A stretch of 12,574 nt of DNA, from NCBI GenBank assembly GCA_002382755.1, contig DFZT01000019.1, positions 1 to 12,574 on the forward strand, written 5' to 3'. The translations under genes were made by a program, and so were the position numbers. The notes beneath the pieces were generated by a model. It worked only from the letters and a program-made list of their open reading frames with translations, ran no database searches and was not told the origin of the DNA. The DNA is from Firmicutes bacterium UBA4049 (GTDB lineage: Bacteria > Bacillota > Desulfotomaculia > Desulfotomaculales > Nap2-2B). Positions 7,146 through 12,574 of this stretch are shown here, piece by piece (positions within the stretch are counted from its first letter, which is position 1; each line of letters begins with the position of its first letter).

Positions 7146-7228
7146 AATCTCGTTTGTTCCGTCAGATACCTCTATCGCTGTGAAACCGATTTTTTAGCCC
7201 TGTTCAGGTATTGCTCTTCTGGAATCAA
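7146..7228 (-). pseudogene. fragment resembling phosphosulfolactate synthase (ComA), frameshifted
   Basis: A TTG at 7228-7226 overlaps the spoVAE stop. Its frame reads IPEEQYLNRAKK and then meets a run of six A residues (7190-7195). One additional A would continue it as IGFTAIEVSDGTNEI; as given, the frame ends shortly at TAG. The joined text (YLNRAKK-IGFTAIEVSDGT) matches the pattern I know from ComA/YitD-type phosphosulfolactate synthases (YL..akklGFtaIEvSdGt). That enzyme makes a precursor of sulfolactate and coenzyme M, and its Bacillus homologue belongs to the yit genes. Only about 27 codons are present against about 250 in a full enzyme. Right after EI the sequence turns into a hydrophobic segment, so it looks like a broken or chimeric remnant. 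Recognition rests on memory of the motif. Confidence 0.35.
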
Positions 7229-7581
7229 CCCTTGGCCCGGAAAAAAATCGAAGCAAAGTAGCCAAAAACAACCGCGGCGGTAATTCCTGTCGCGGTTGTA
7301 GTTATTCCGCCGCTGAACACGCCGAGCAAACCCTTCTCCTGAACCCCCTGAACGGCGCCTTGAGCAATTAGATGGCCGAAACCGCTCAACGGGACCGTCG
7401 CCCCTGCTCCCGCCCAGTTAACCAAAGGCTGGTAAAAGCCGAAAGCGCTGAGCAGCGCTCCGGCGGTAACAAAACCTACAAGTATATGAGCGGGAGTAAT
7501 TTTATAGCTTGTCAAATCCATCAGCAGCTGGGCAACCACACATATTAAACCTCCAACAAGAAAAGCCTTGAAGAAAATCAC
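7225..7581 (-). CDS. spoVAE: stage V sporulation protein AE (SpoVAE/SpoVAEb)
   Basis: This 118-residue integral membrane protein of the spore inner membrane is part of the SpoVA channel that moves calcium-dipicolinate into the forespore and releases it at germination. It has four hydrophobic segments, at about 3-22, 34-52, 58-80 and 90-113, and the conserved family text FLVGGLICVVAQLLMDLT, GFYQPLVNWAGAGATVPL and SGFGHLIAQGAV. Its length matches the Bacillus protein (about 116). It is a paralogue of SpoVAC: both carry the GAGATVPL/GAGTIVPITGF signature. The start is GTG at 7581, with AAGGGGG about 9 bases upstream in the 20-base gap after spoVAD. It is the last recognised gene of the spoVAC-spoVAD-spoVAE set. 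The single-copy order without spoVAA/spoVAB is the clostridial form of the operon. Confidence 0.95.
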   Translation of the reverse strand: MIFFKAFLVGGLICVVAQLLMDLTSYKITPAHILVGFVTAGALLSAFGFYQPLVNWAGAGATVPLSGFGHLIAQGAVQGVQEKGLLGVFSGGITTTATGITAAVVFGYFASIFFRAKG

Positions 7582-7601
7582 CCTTCAATTACCCCCTTAA
7601 A

Positions 7602-8612
7602 TTAAGACTCGATCAGAATTCCGTGGCCTATGCCTGGAATAGTTTCTCCCTGCTGTGTGCTGCAGGGGCTTAAAAGAGCCCCGGTACCCACTACAAACAT
7701 GCGTTTTAAATGGCCTGCAGCCATTTCCTTGAGAAAGTGGCCGCAGGCAACCAAACCGACGCAGGCGCATCCGCTGCCGCCGGCATGAGTATCCTGTTCA
7801 GGGTAATAAATCATTGCCCCGCAGTCCTGATAGCGGTCGTCAATATTAAAACCTTTTTGTCCCAGCAAGCTTACCGCTAGCTTGCGGCCGTAAATGCCGA
7901 GATCGCCTGTAAGAAACAGATCATAATCACCCGGCTGCCGCCCGGTATCCCAAAGATGCCTGGCGATAGTATCCGCAGCTGCCGGGGCCATTGCCGAAGA
8001 CATGTCCAAAGGGTCGCCCTGACCAAGATCAATTACTTTCCCGATTGTCGCGCTGGTAATCCGCGGCCCGGATCCGGCGCGCGCCAGCACCATTGCCGAA
8101 GCGCCGGTAACTGTCCACTGAGTGTGTAAAGGACGCTGGACCCCCTGCTCGGTTGGAAAACGGAACTGCCTCTCCGCCGAACCGTAATGGCTTGATGTGC
8201 CTACCAATACATATTCTGCAAAACCGCCGTCAATAAGCATCGAACCTACTGCGCTGCTTTCCAGCATCGTCGAACAGGCCCCGTATAAACCCAGAAAAGG
8301 TATCCCGAGATCGCGGGCTGTAAAATTTGCGCTGATGATCTGGTTCAAAAGATCGCCCGACAGCATGTAATCGATCTTTTCAGGAGTTAAACCCGCCTTT
8401 TGGACAGCAGTTTGCATAACCTCCAAAAGCATCCTGCGTTCTGCTTTTTCCCATGTTTGTTCACCGTAATAATCATTGCCGATAACTTTATCAAAACTTT
8501 TTGACAGGGGACCCTGTCCTTCTTTTTGACCGGCTATTGTCGCTGCGGCGACGATCACAGGCGGATTTTGAAACCATACTGTTTGTTGGCCAACTTTTTT
8601 AGGCGCTGTCAC
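7602..8612 (-). CDS. spoVAD: stage V sporulation protein AD (SpoVAD), dipicolinate-binding
   Basis: This 336-residue soluble, peripheral protein has the thiolase/ketoacyl-synthase fold. In Bacillus, SpoVAD binds dipicolinic acid and works with SpoVAC and SpoVAE in its uptake and release. Seen here are LYGACSTMLESSAVG with the thiolase-position Cys113, VGTSSHYGSAERQFRFPTEQ, VTGASAMVLA, and the glycine-rich end HAGGSGCACVGLVACGH. Length is as expected (about 338). The start is GTG at 8612. The ribosome binding site AGGAGGG overlaps the stop codon of spoVAC (TAGGAGGG) with about 5 bases of spacing, so the two genes are tightly coupled. Codon use and spacing match the flanking spoVA genes. Confidence 0.96.
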   Translation of the reverse strand: MTAPKKVGQQTVWFQNPPVIVAAATIAGQKEGQGPLSKSFDKVIGNDYYGEQTWEKAERRMLLEVMQTAVQKAGLTPEKIDYMLSGDLLNQIISANFTARDLGIPFLGLYGACSTMLESSAVGSMLIDGGFAEYVLVGTSSHYGSAERQFRFPTEQGVQRPLHTQWTVTGASAMVLARAGSGPRITSATIGKVIDLGQGDPLDMSSAMAPAAADTIARHLWDTGRQPGDYDLFLTGDLGIYGRKLAVSLLGQKGFNIDDRYQDCGAMIYYPEQDTHAGGSGCACVGLVACGHFLKEMAAGHLKRMFVVGTGALLSPCSTQQGETIPGIGHGILIES

Positions 8613-8622
8613 AAAAGCCCTC

Positions 8623-9075
8623 CTAGCGGAAAAAGTAATAAAAAATTCCTATCGCCCATCCCGTAACGATGCCAAAAACAAGCACCGGCCCGGCGACTGT
8701 AAATAACCTTGCCCCGACGCCAAGAACCAGACCTTCCCCCCTGTACTCCATCGCCGAAGAAACCATGGAGTTGGCAAAGCCGGTTATCGGCACAATTGTA
8801 CCCGCCCCGCCTACTTCGGCAATTTTGTCGTATATTCCCAAGCCGGTTAGCAGCGCGGCCAAAAAAATAAGGGTGGCGGATCCGGCCGCTCCTGCTTCCT
8901 GCAAACTTAGACCCAAACCCTGATAAAAGTTTAAAAAAACCTGCCCGATTATAGCTATCAAACCGCCGACGACAAAGGCCCCGGCGACGTTGCGCAGCAG
9001 GGGGGGTTTTGGCCTGATCTCCTTCACTATTTTGGCGTATTCTTTCTTTTGTATTTCCAGCGGTTGTGTTTCCAT
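8623..9075 (-). CDS. spoVAC: stage V sporulation protein AC (SpoVAC)
   Basis: This 150-residue membrane protein of the forespore inner membrane is thought to be a channel subunit for calcium-dipicolinate; the Bacillus protein behaves as a mechanosensitive channel. Family text includes AGAFVVGGLIAIIGQVFLNFYQG, LLTGLGIYDKIAEVGGAGTIVPITGFANSMVSSAMEYRGEGLVLGVGARLF and a C-terminal helix ending YYFFR, with about four to five helices. I take ATG at 9075 as the start: it gives exactly the Bacillus length and has AAAGG 9 bases upstream. An in-frame TTG at 9141 would add 22 residues without a good site. A strong terminator (9175-9209) lies upstream, so the spoVA genes need their own promoter between about 9076 and 9174. 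I see no convincing SigG box there. Confidence 0.95.
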   Translation of the reverse strand: METQPLEIQKKEYAKIVKEIRPKPPLLRNVAGAFVVGGLIAIIGQVFLNFYQGLGLSLQEAGAAGSATLIFLAALLTGLGIYDKIAEVGGAGTIVPITGFANSMVSSAMEYRGEGLVLGVGARLFTVAGPVLVFGIVTGWAIGIFYYFFR

Positions 9076-9174
9076 TACCCGAACCTTTCTTTCTCTTTTT
9101 TTTATAATTTCCCTCGCCTGTACAAGATTTATAAGTGGCAATTACAGGTTTAACCCTTGACATTTTATGATAAT

Positions 9175-9209
9175 AAAAGAGGAGGCGGATTTTTTCCGCC
9201 TCCTCTTTT
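9175..9209 (-). terminator. strong bidirectional rho-independent terminator
   Basis: GAGGAGGCGG (9179-9188) pairs perfectly with CCGCCTCCTC (9196-9205) across a 7-nt loop. AAAA on the left and TTTT on the right extend the stem and give T-tracts on both strands. It lies 25 bases after the dodecin-like gene and separates it from spoVAC. Confidence 0.9.
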
Positions 9210-9233
9210 GCAGCTTTGAATAGAATTCGCCAA

Positions 9234-9428
9234 TTATACTTTTTGAGCTATCTTAACATTGGCCTTGTATTCGGTAACCTGGCCTTTATCTACACTGGCT
9301 GTAAAATTAACAACTTCCACTCCCACAATTCCGCCAGTCGCTTTAGATGCTTCGTCAACGGCGCTCTGCACTGCGTTTTTCCAACCGCTCGGAGATGATC
9401 CGACAAGCTCTAATACTTTGATTTGCAT
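9234..9428 (-). CDS. dodecin-like protein
   Basis: This 64-residue protein matches the dodecin family: KVLELVGSSPSGWKNAV followed by a helix (AVDEASKATG) and two beta strands to the C-terminus. Dodecins form hollow 12-mers. Flavin dodecins stack the isoalloxazine ring between tryptophans in the GLRW.EV motif. Here the matching place reads GIVGVEVVNF, with no tryptophan, and the only Trp is Trp16 in the SPSGW turn. That makes it closer to the flavin-free type such as mycobacterial SecE2, reported as a calcium dodecin. The ATG start has GAGGGGG 7 bases upstream. The gene lies 59 bases after sigF, with a SigG/SigF-like promoter overlapping the sigF stop and a strong terminator after it. It is therefore probably a single forespore transcript, or the tail of the spoIIA transcript. 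Function in the spore is unknown. Confidence 0.85.
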   Translation of the reverse strand: MQIKVLELVGSSPSGWKNAVQSAVDEASKATGGIVGVEVVNFTASVDKGQVTEYKANVKIAQKV

Positions 9429-9460
9429 TAAAAAACCCCCTCGCTAAATTTTTATTTTTC

Positions 9461-9490
9461 TATTTTGTGCGGGAAGATTTTTTTTATTCA
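9461..9490 (-). promoter_or_regulatory. putative SigG/SigF promoter of the dodecin-like gene
   Basis: Read on the minus strand: TGAATA (9490-9485), a 17-nt spacer, then CAAAATA (9467-9461). Bacillus SigG promoters have TGAATA or TGCATA, 17-18 nt, then CATACTA. The -35 matches fully and five of seven -10 bases match. The -35 overlaps the TGA stop codon of sigF, so expression may be linked to forespore activation. Confidence 0.5.
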
Positions 9491-10273
9491 TGTCACTTCT
9501 TCGCGGTTTTCCAACATGTCTTTTAGTTTCCTTAGAGCCTGCCTTTCCAGCCTGGAAACCTGCACCTGCGATAAATTTAAGCGGCGCGCCACTTCAACCT
9601 GTGTCTTGTCTTCGAAGAACCGCCACATTAATATTTTCCTGTCCCTTTCCGGAAGGTAGAGCAGCAATTCCTTAATAGCCATCCGGTCCAGAAGCGGCAG
9701 CTCATCATTGTCTTCTTTGTGAAGCTGATCGAGCAGATAGATGGGGTCGCCTTCATCCTGGTGCAGTGTTTCATAAATGGAGGCGGGCCATTGAGAGGCT
9801 TCAAGAGCCGTGACTACTTCTTCCCTGGATACGCCCAGATCCCCGGCAACCTCTCCGACAGAAGGTTCCCTTCCTAAGCGGCCGGCCAGCCGTTCCCGCG
9901 CCTTATGAACTTTGAAAGCCAGTTCTTTTATGGAACGGCTGATCTTAACCGGGCTGTCGTCCCGTAAAAAACGGCGTATTTCTCCAACAATCATCGGCAC
10001 CGCATAAGTGGAAAATTTTACGTCATAATTCAGGTCAAACTTATCTATCGCTTTCATCAAGCCGATGCAGCCAATCTGAAAAAGATCTTCCAGTTCGTAT
10101 CCGCGTCCCTGAAAGCGTTTAACCAGGTTAAAAACAAGTTTTAAATTGCAGTTGATCAATCTTTCTCTGGCATTTATATCGCCTGCCTTGGCGGACTGAA
10201 GCAATTGGCGCATTTCCTCATCTTTAAGGAGCGGGAAACGGGGCAGGTTCATTTCCAGTAATTTATTACCCAT
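9488..10273 (-). CDS. sigF: RNA polymerase sporulation sigma factor SigF (SpoIIAC)
   Basis: This 261-residue sigma factor directs the first forespore-specific transcription. Region 2 lies at about 35-105, with LVFNLVKRFQGRGYELEDLFQIG and KFSTYAVPMIVGEIRRFLRDD (core binding and -10 recognition). Region 3 is at about 112-190 (SRSIKELAFKVHKARERL...EPSVGEVAGDLGVSREEV). Region 4 is at about 200-258, with the helix-turn-helix TQVEVARRLNLSQVQVSRLE for the -35 element. SigF and SigG are close relatives; its position directly after spoIIAA and spoIIAB identifies it as SigF. The start is ATG 10273, with AAGGTAGG about 10 bases upstream. A second ATG seven codons later is possible. It lies 31 bases after spoIIAB. 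The protein is held inactive by SpoIIAB until SpoIIAA is dephosphorylated. Confidence 0.96.
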   Translation of the reverse strand: MGNKLLEMNLPRFPLLKDEEMRQLLQSAKAGDINARERLINCNLKLVFNLVKRFQGRGYELEDLFQIGCIGLMKAIDKFDLNYDVKFSTYAVPMIVGEIRRFLRDDSPVKISRSIKELAFKVHKARERLAGRLGREPSVGEVAGDLGVSREEVVTALEASQWPASIYETLHQDEGDPIYLLDQLHKEDNDELPLLDRMAIKELLLYLPERDRKILMWRFFEDKTQVEVARRLNLSQVQVSRLERQALRKLKDMLENREEVT

Positions 10274-10304
10274 TAAATAATTACCTACCTTGATTTTCAG
10301 CTGG

Positions 10305-10739
10305 TTAAACAGTAACTTTCGAAACTGCCGATTTAACCATCGTCACTGTTGTTCCCTTTCCCGGGGTTGAATCAACATGCAGGCTGTCCATAAAAGACTG
10401 CATAAAAACAAAACCAAGGCCCATCCGCTCGGGATCTGTTGAATAAGTAAGCTGCATGGCTTTTTTAACATCCGGAATGCCGACGCCGTAATCCCAGATC
10501 TTTAATTCCAGCGCTAAATCACCGATTGACATGCTGATAAATACTGTGCCGTCAGTCCTGTTTTCATAACCGTGTACAATAGCGTTGGCGACAGCCTCGG
10601 AAACCGCAACCTTTATTTCCTCGAGATCGTTCAAGGTAAAATCCAGCTGCGAGGCAAACGCGGCTACCGTTACCCTGGCAAAAGCCACATTTGCCGGGAG
10701 ACTCTGAAATTCAAGTTTAGCGTGATTGTTTACCTGCAT
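10305..10739 (-). CDS. spoIIAB: anti-sigma F factor / serine kinase SpoIIAB
   Basis: This 144-residue GHKL-fold protein binds and inhibits SigF and phosphorylates SpoIIAA on serine with ATP. The N-box is SEAVANAIVHGY with Glu48 (catalytic base position) and Asn52 (magnesium). G1 is DYGVGIPD (83-90) and the lid and G2 motif is GLGF (107-110). Arg22 corresponds to the Bacillus Arg20 that contacts both partners. The length matches Bacillus (146). The ATG start follows GGAGGCG by about 8 bases, and the site begins right after the spoIIAA stop codon (TAAGGAGG), so translation of the two is coupled and their amounts balanced. Confidence 0.97.
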   Translation of the reverse strand: MQVNNHAKLEFQSLPANVAFARVTVAAFASQLDFTLNDLEEIKVAVSEAVANAIVHGYENRTDGTVFISMSIGDLALELKIWDYGVGIPDVKKAMQLTYSTDPERMGLGFVFMQSFMDSLHVDSTPGKGTTVTMVKSAVSKVTV

Positions 10740-10754
10740 ATCTAAAACGCCTCC

Positions 10755-11093
10755 TTACCCTACCCTGGAAAGGGCGGCTTCTTCAGAAGAATATTCTTTC
10801 ATTATGGTCAGCAAACCAGACAGGGCAAGTACGCGCCTCACCTGCGGCTGCGCCGCCACCAGCGAGACAACTCCTCCCTGCGAGGATACGCGGTTATAGC
10901 GTCCCAAAATTACTCCCAAACCCGAGCTGTCAATAAATGTAACGTTTCTTAAATTGATCACCAGGTGTTTTATTTTGTTTTGATCAAGCATGTTTTCCAA
11001 AGAATTACGCAAATAATCCGTCACGCCAAGGTCAAGTTCTCCCTCAAGGCGTACCAGCAGCGCATCTTGATTAATTTCAACATTAAGGCCCAA
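10755..11093 (-). CDS. spoIIAA: anti-sigma F factor antagonist SpoIIAA
   Basis: This 112-residue STAS-domain protein frees SigF by binding SpoIIAB. The phosphorylation loop reads FIDSSGLGVILGRY. By alignment with Bacillus (Ser58), the acceptor is Ser56, the first serine. The N-terminal strand (ALLVRLEGELDLG) and the C-terminal helix are complete, so the whole switch (SpoIIAA, SpoIIAB, SigF) is intact. The start is TTG at 11093. No ATG or GTG lies in frame, and AAGGA is about 11 bases upstream, a little far. This weak start contrasts with the strong site of spoIIAB. It is the first gene of the spoIIA operon. A terminator and repeats separate it from dacF, so it needs its own promoter, expected to be SigH/Spo0A-dependent. 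Confidence 0.96.
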   Translation of the reverse strand: MGLNVEINQDALLVRLEGELDLGVTDYLRNSLENMLDQNKIKHLVINLRNVTFIDSSGLGVILGRYNRVSSQGGVVSLVAAQPQVRRVLALSGLLTIMKEYSSEEAALSRVG

Positions 11094-11133
11094 TTAGCTT
11101 TCATTCCTTTCTATCTAAAAAGGCTGTTGCTAA

Positions 11134-11162
11134 ATCTTACCATATTTTGTGTCAAAAGGCAA
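11134..11162 (-). promoter_or_regulatory. weak candidate promoter and Spo0A-like box of spoIIA
   Basis: On the minus strand TTGCCT (11162-11157), a 17-nt spacer and TGG-TAAGAT (-10 at 11139-11134, with an upstream TG) make a weak SigA-like promoter. TTTGACA (11156-11150) differs in one base from the Spo0A box TTCGACA. I see no clear SigH promoter (AGGAAWW...GAAT), although Bacillus spoIIA uses one. Confidence 0.25.
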
Positions 11163-11163
11163 T

Positions 11164-11196
11164 AAAAAACGCTTCCTCCTGAAAGAAGCGTTTTTT
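11164..11196 (-). terminator. bidirectional rho-independent terminator after dacF
   Basis: AAAAAACGCTTC (11164-11175) pairs with GAAGCGTTTTTT (11185-11196) around a 9-nt loop, giving a T-tract on both strands. It follows dacF on the minus strand and separates it from spoIIAA. Confidence 0.85.
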
Positions 11197-11235
11197 AAGC
11201 AAGTAGGGACGGTTCTTGCTCGTCCCTACTTGCTT
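11197..11235. repeat. 15-bp perfect inverted repeat
   Basis: AAGCAAGTAGGGACG (11197-11211) and CGTCCCTACTTGCTT (11221-11235) are exact reverse complements with a 9-nt loop. The left half runs into GGGACGGTTCTT (11206-11217), a 12-mer also found at 12495-12506 upstream of dacF. It may be a REP-like or miniature mobile element. Confidence 0.8.
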
Positions 11236-11259
11236 ACTTGCATACTTGCTTACTTGCTT
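11228..11259. repeat. four tandem 8-bp units (ACTTGCTT)
   Basis: Units at 11228-11235, 11236-11243 (ACTTGCAT, one change), 11244-11251 and 11252-11259. The first unit is the end of the inverted repeat, so the array looks like slippage expansion of its right arm. It lies 20 bases after the dacF stop. Confidence 0.85.
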
Positions 11260-11278
11260 GGCATCAGTCTTTTGTATT

Positions 11279-12436
11279 TTACCAGCGGCCGTGAAGGGCC
11301 TTGTTAATCTGCCGCAGAAAGCTTGCCCTGGGTATTTCCCCGCCGGCGACAAGCGGGACGGAAAGCACCTGCCGGTTATTTTTAAATACTTTGTACGCGC
11401 CAAGCTGCTGCCCTTTGGCAACGGGCGCCGTAATCCGTTTGGGCAGTTCCAAACCGGCCGTAAATCCTTTTTCTTCTCCTTTGGGCGCTACAATGATTAC
11501 CTGATCTTTAGTAACCGCCGCCGCTTTGTCCTCAACGCCCCTGCTTACTTTAACGTCGCCGACCTTTTCCCCGAGTGCGGCAAACTTTACCGCCTTGTAA
11601 CGCGCAAAACCGTATTTGTATAACTTTATTGATTCTCTGAAATGGCTTTGGGGATCGGGAGTTCCCAAAACAGTAACGATCAATCTTAAATTATCCTTAA
11701 TTGCTGATGAGGCAAGGCAATACTTGGCTTCTTCCGTCCAGCCCGTCTTTCCCGAGTCAACCCCATCATACCACTTCAGCAATTTGTTGGTGTTCCAGAG
11801 CTTAAACTTGCCTCCCCGCAGATCATATTCGTATATCGAGGAAAGTTTTACAAACAGCGGGTGTTTGATACACTCACGCATAATTACCGAAAGGTCGTAC
11901 GCCGAAGAATAGTGTCCTTTTGCCGGAAGACCCGTGCAGTTTACAAAAAGGGTGTGTTTTAAGCCCATTTCGGAAACGCGTTTGTTCATCAGCTGTACAA
12001 AAGCGTCTTCCGTACCCGCGATATGTTCCGCCAGGGCTACGCTCGCGTCATTGGCGGACCCTATCGCGACAGACAGCAAAATCTCTTCCAGACTCATTTC
12101 TTCGTCAGGCTCAAGATAGATCTGCGACCCGCCCATCTCCCAGGCGTTTTCACTTGCCACAACACGATCGCTAAGTTTAAATTTTCCTTCTTCTACAGCC
12201 TCAACCGCCAGCAGCAGCGTCATCAGTTTGGTTACACTGGCCATCGGCAGTTCTTTGCCGGCCTCTTTGGCAAATAAAACCTTGCCGGAATATGCGTCCA
12301 TCAGCACGGCCGATTCGGACGTGGTTTCCAGAGAAGGAGCCGCCTGACAAACGTTTTTTGGAAGGGCGGCCAGACAAACCATACTCAGGCTCATCAATAA
12401 AACAAGAAAAACGATACCCGTCTTTTTCAAAAACAT
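11279..12436 (-). CDS. dacF: D-alanyl-D-alanine carboxypeptidase DacF (penicillin-binding protein, S11 family)
   Basis: This 385-residue secreted serine carboxypeptidase removes the terminal D-Ala from peptidoglycan stem peptides. In Bacillus, DacF works in the forespore and lowers cross-linking of spore cortex or germ-cell wall. The signal peptide spans about residues 1-32 (KK, hydrophobic core, then a C/Q/A end). The active-site motifs are complete: SVTK (67-70, nucleophile Ser67), SAN (127-129) and KTG (230-232). A C-terminal PBP5-type beta domain lies at about 285-370, ending RQINKALHGRW. Length is close to Bacillus DacF (389). ATG 12436 follows AAGGAGG at 11 bases. The neighbourhood dacF-spoIIA is conserved in spore formers and supports the DacF name over DacA/DacB. 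Repeats sit in its upstream region, so the promoter is not clear. Confidence 0.93.
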   Translation of the reverse strand: MFLKKTGIVFLVLLMSLSMVCLAALPKNVCQAAPSLETTSESAVLMDAYSGKVLFAKEAGKELPMASVTKLMTLLLAVEAVEEGKFKLSDRVVASENAWEMGGSQIYLEPDEEMSLEEILLSVAIGSANDASVALAEHIAGTEDAFVQLMNKRVSEMGLKHTLFVNCTGLPAKGHYSSAYDLSVIMRECIKHPLFVKLSSIYEYDLRGGKFKLWNTNKLLKWYDGVDSGKTGWTEEAKYCLASSAIKDNLRLIVTVLGTPDPQSHFRESIKLYKYGFARYKAVKFAALGEKVGDVKVSRGVEDKAAAVTKDQVIIVAPKGEEKGFTAGLELPKRITAPVAKGQQLGAYKVFKNNRQVLSVPLVAGGEIPRASFLRQINKALHGRW

Positions 12437-12470
12437 GTCTTAAAGTACCTCCTTGCGATTATCTGTTTTT

Positions 12471-12500
12471 AATACAGGGGGACGTGAATACAGGGGGACG
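12471..12500. repeat. 14-bp direct repeat upstream of dacF
   Basis: AATACAGGGGGACG occurs at 12471-12484 and 12487-12500, with TG between. The second copy continues into GTTCTTTTGT, giving the shared 12-mer GGGACGGTTCTT. It lies in the leader or promoter region of dacF. No gene is seen from 12437 to the window end. Confidence 0.8.
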
Positions 12501-12574
12501 GTTCTTTTGTGTTATTAGGGCAAAATGTGCGTACCTTAGTTTCCCTTGTAGCCGGCGCCGCTTTAGCTTTATTT

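Noticed and set aside
8609..9163. 184-codon frame overlapping spoVAC on the same strand
   Set aside because: It is the shifted frame of spoVAC; the peptide is rich in Arg and Gly with no family features, while spoVAC in the other frame is well conserved.
9488..10273. Naming the sigma factor SigG
   Set aside because: Sequence alone could allow it, but spoIIAA and spoIIAB directly upstream mark the spoIIA operon, so SigF is the better call.
11228..11259. Tandem units considered as a CRISPR or regulatory iteron array
   Set aside because: Units are 8 bp with no spacers and derive from the inverted-repeat arm; no cas or replication gene is nearby.
11152..11421. 89-codon minus-strand frame over the repeats and the dacF end
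   Set aside because: It consists of terminator and tandem-repeat sequence plus an out-of-frame part of dacF.

Overview
The window comes from an endospore-forming, low-to-moderate-GC Firmicute. The gene order dacF - spoIIAA - spoIIAB - sigF - spoVAC - spoVAD - spoVAE, the frequent TTG and GTG starts with strong GGAGG-type ribosome binding sites, and the general protein style point to Clostridia, most likely the Peptococcaceae (Pelotomaculum/Desulfotomaculum relatives). The taxonomic call is an inference from style and gene order, not from a database match.

Left part (1-960). Positions 247-291 form the exact 3' half of a tRNA, from the anticodon loop (anticodon CAC, valine) to CCA, with no 5' half in front. 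This is what a tyrosine-recombinase attachment site left by an integrated element looks like, and it places the element to the left of the window. To its right the chromosome resumes with a small zinc-ribbon gene of the FmdB family.

Middle part (981-6915). A three-gene minus-strand operon encodes a MacAB/Ykn-type export system: ATPase, a long FtsX-type permease and an HlyD-type adaptor. It is driven from a near-consensus promoter in an AT-rich 0.4-kb divergent region. On the other side of that region a soluble PAS histidine kinase without a neighbouring response regulator is read on the plus strand. It resembles the orphan kinases that feed the sporulation phosphorelay.

Right part (6912-12436, all minus strand) is a sporulation block. 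DacF is a forespore D,D-carboxypeptidase. SpoIIAA, SpoIIAB and SigF make up the partner-switching module that turns on the first forespore sigma factor. SpoVAC, SpoVAD and SpoVAE belong to the channel and binding proteins for calcium-dipicolinate uptake. A dodecin-like gene sits between sigF and spoVAC, behind a good SigG/SigF-type promoter and closed by a strong terminator. After spoVAE comes a degenerate-looking stretch: a fragment resembling phosphosulfolactate synthase (ComA), joined through an apparent one-base frameshift to a small membrane protein without a credible start.

Repeats surround dacF. A 15-bp inverted repeat, four 8-bp tandem units and a terminator lie between dacF and spoIIAA, and a 14-bp direct repeat lies upstream of dacF. 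Both repeat zones share the 12-mer GGGACGGTTCTT.

No clearly new multi-gene system is visible. The points most worth following are the dodecin-like gene inside the forespore block, the tRNA scar and the ComA-like remnant.
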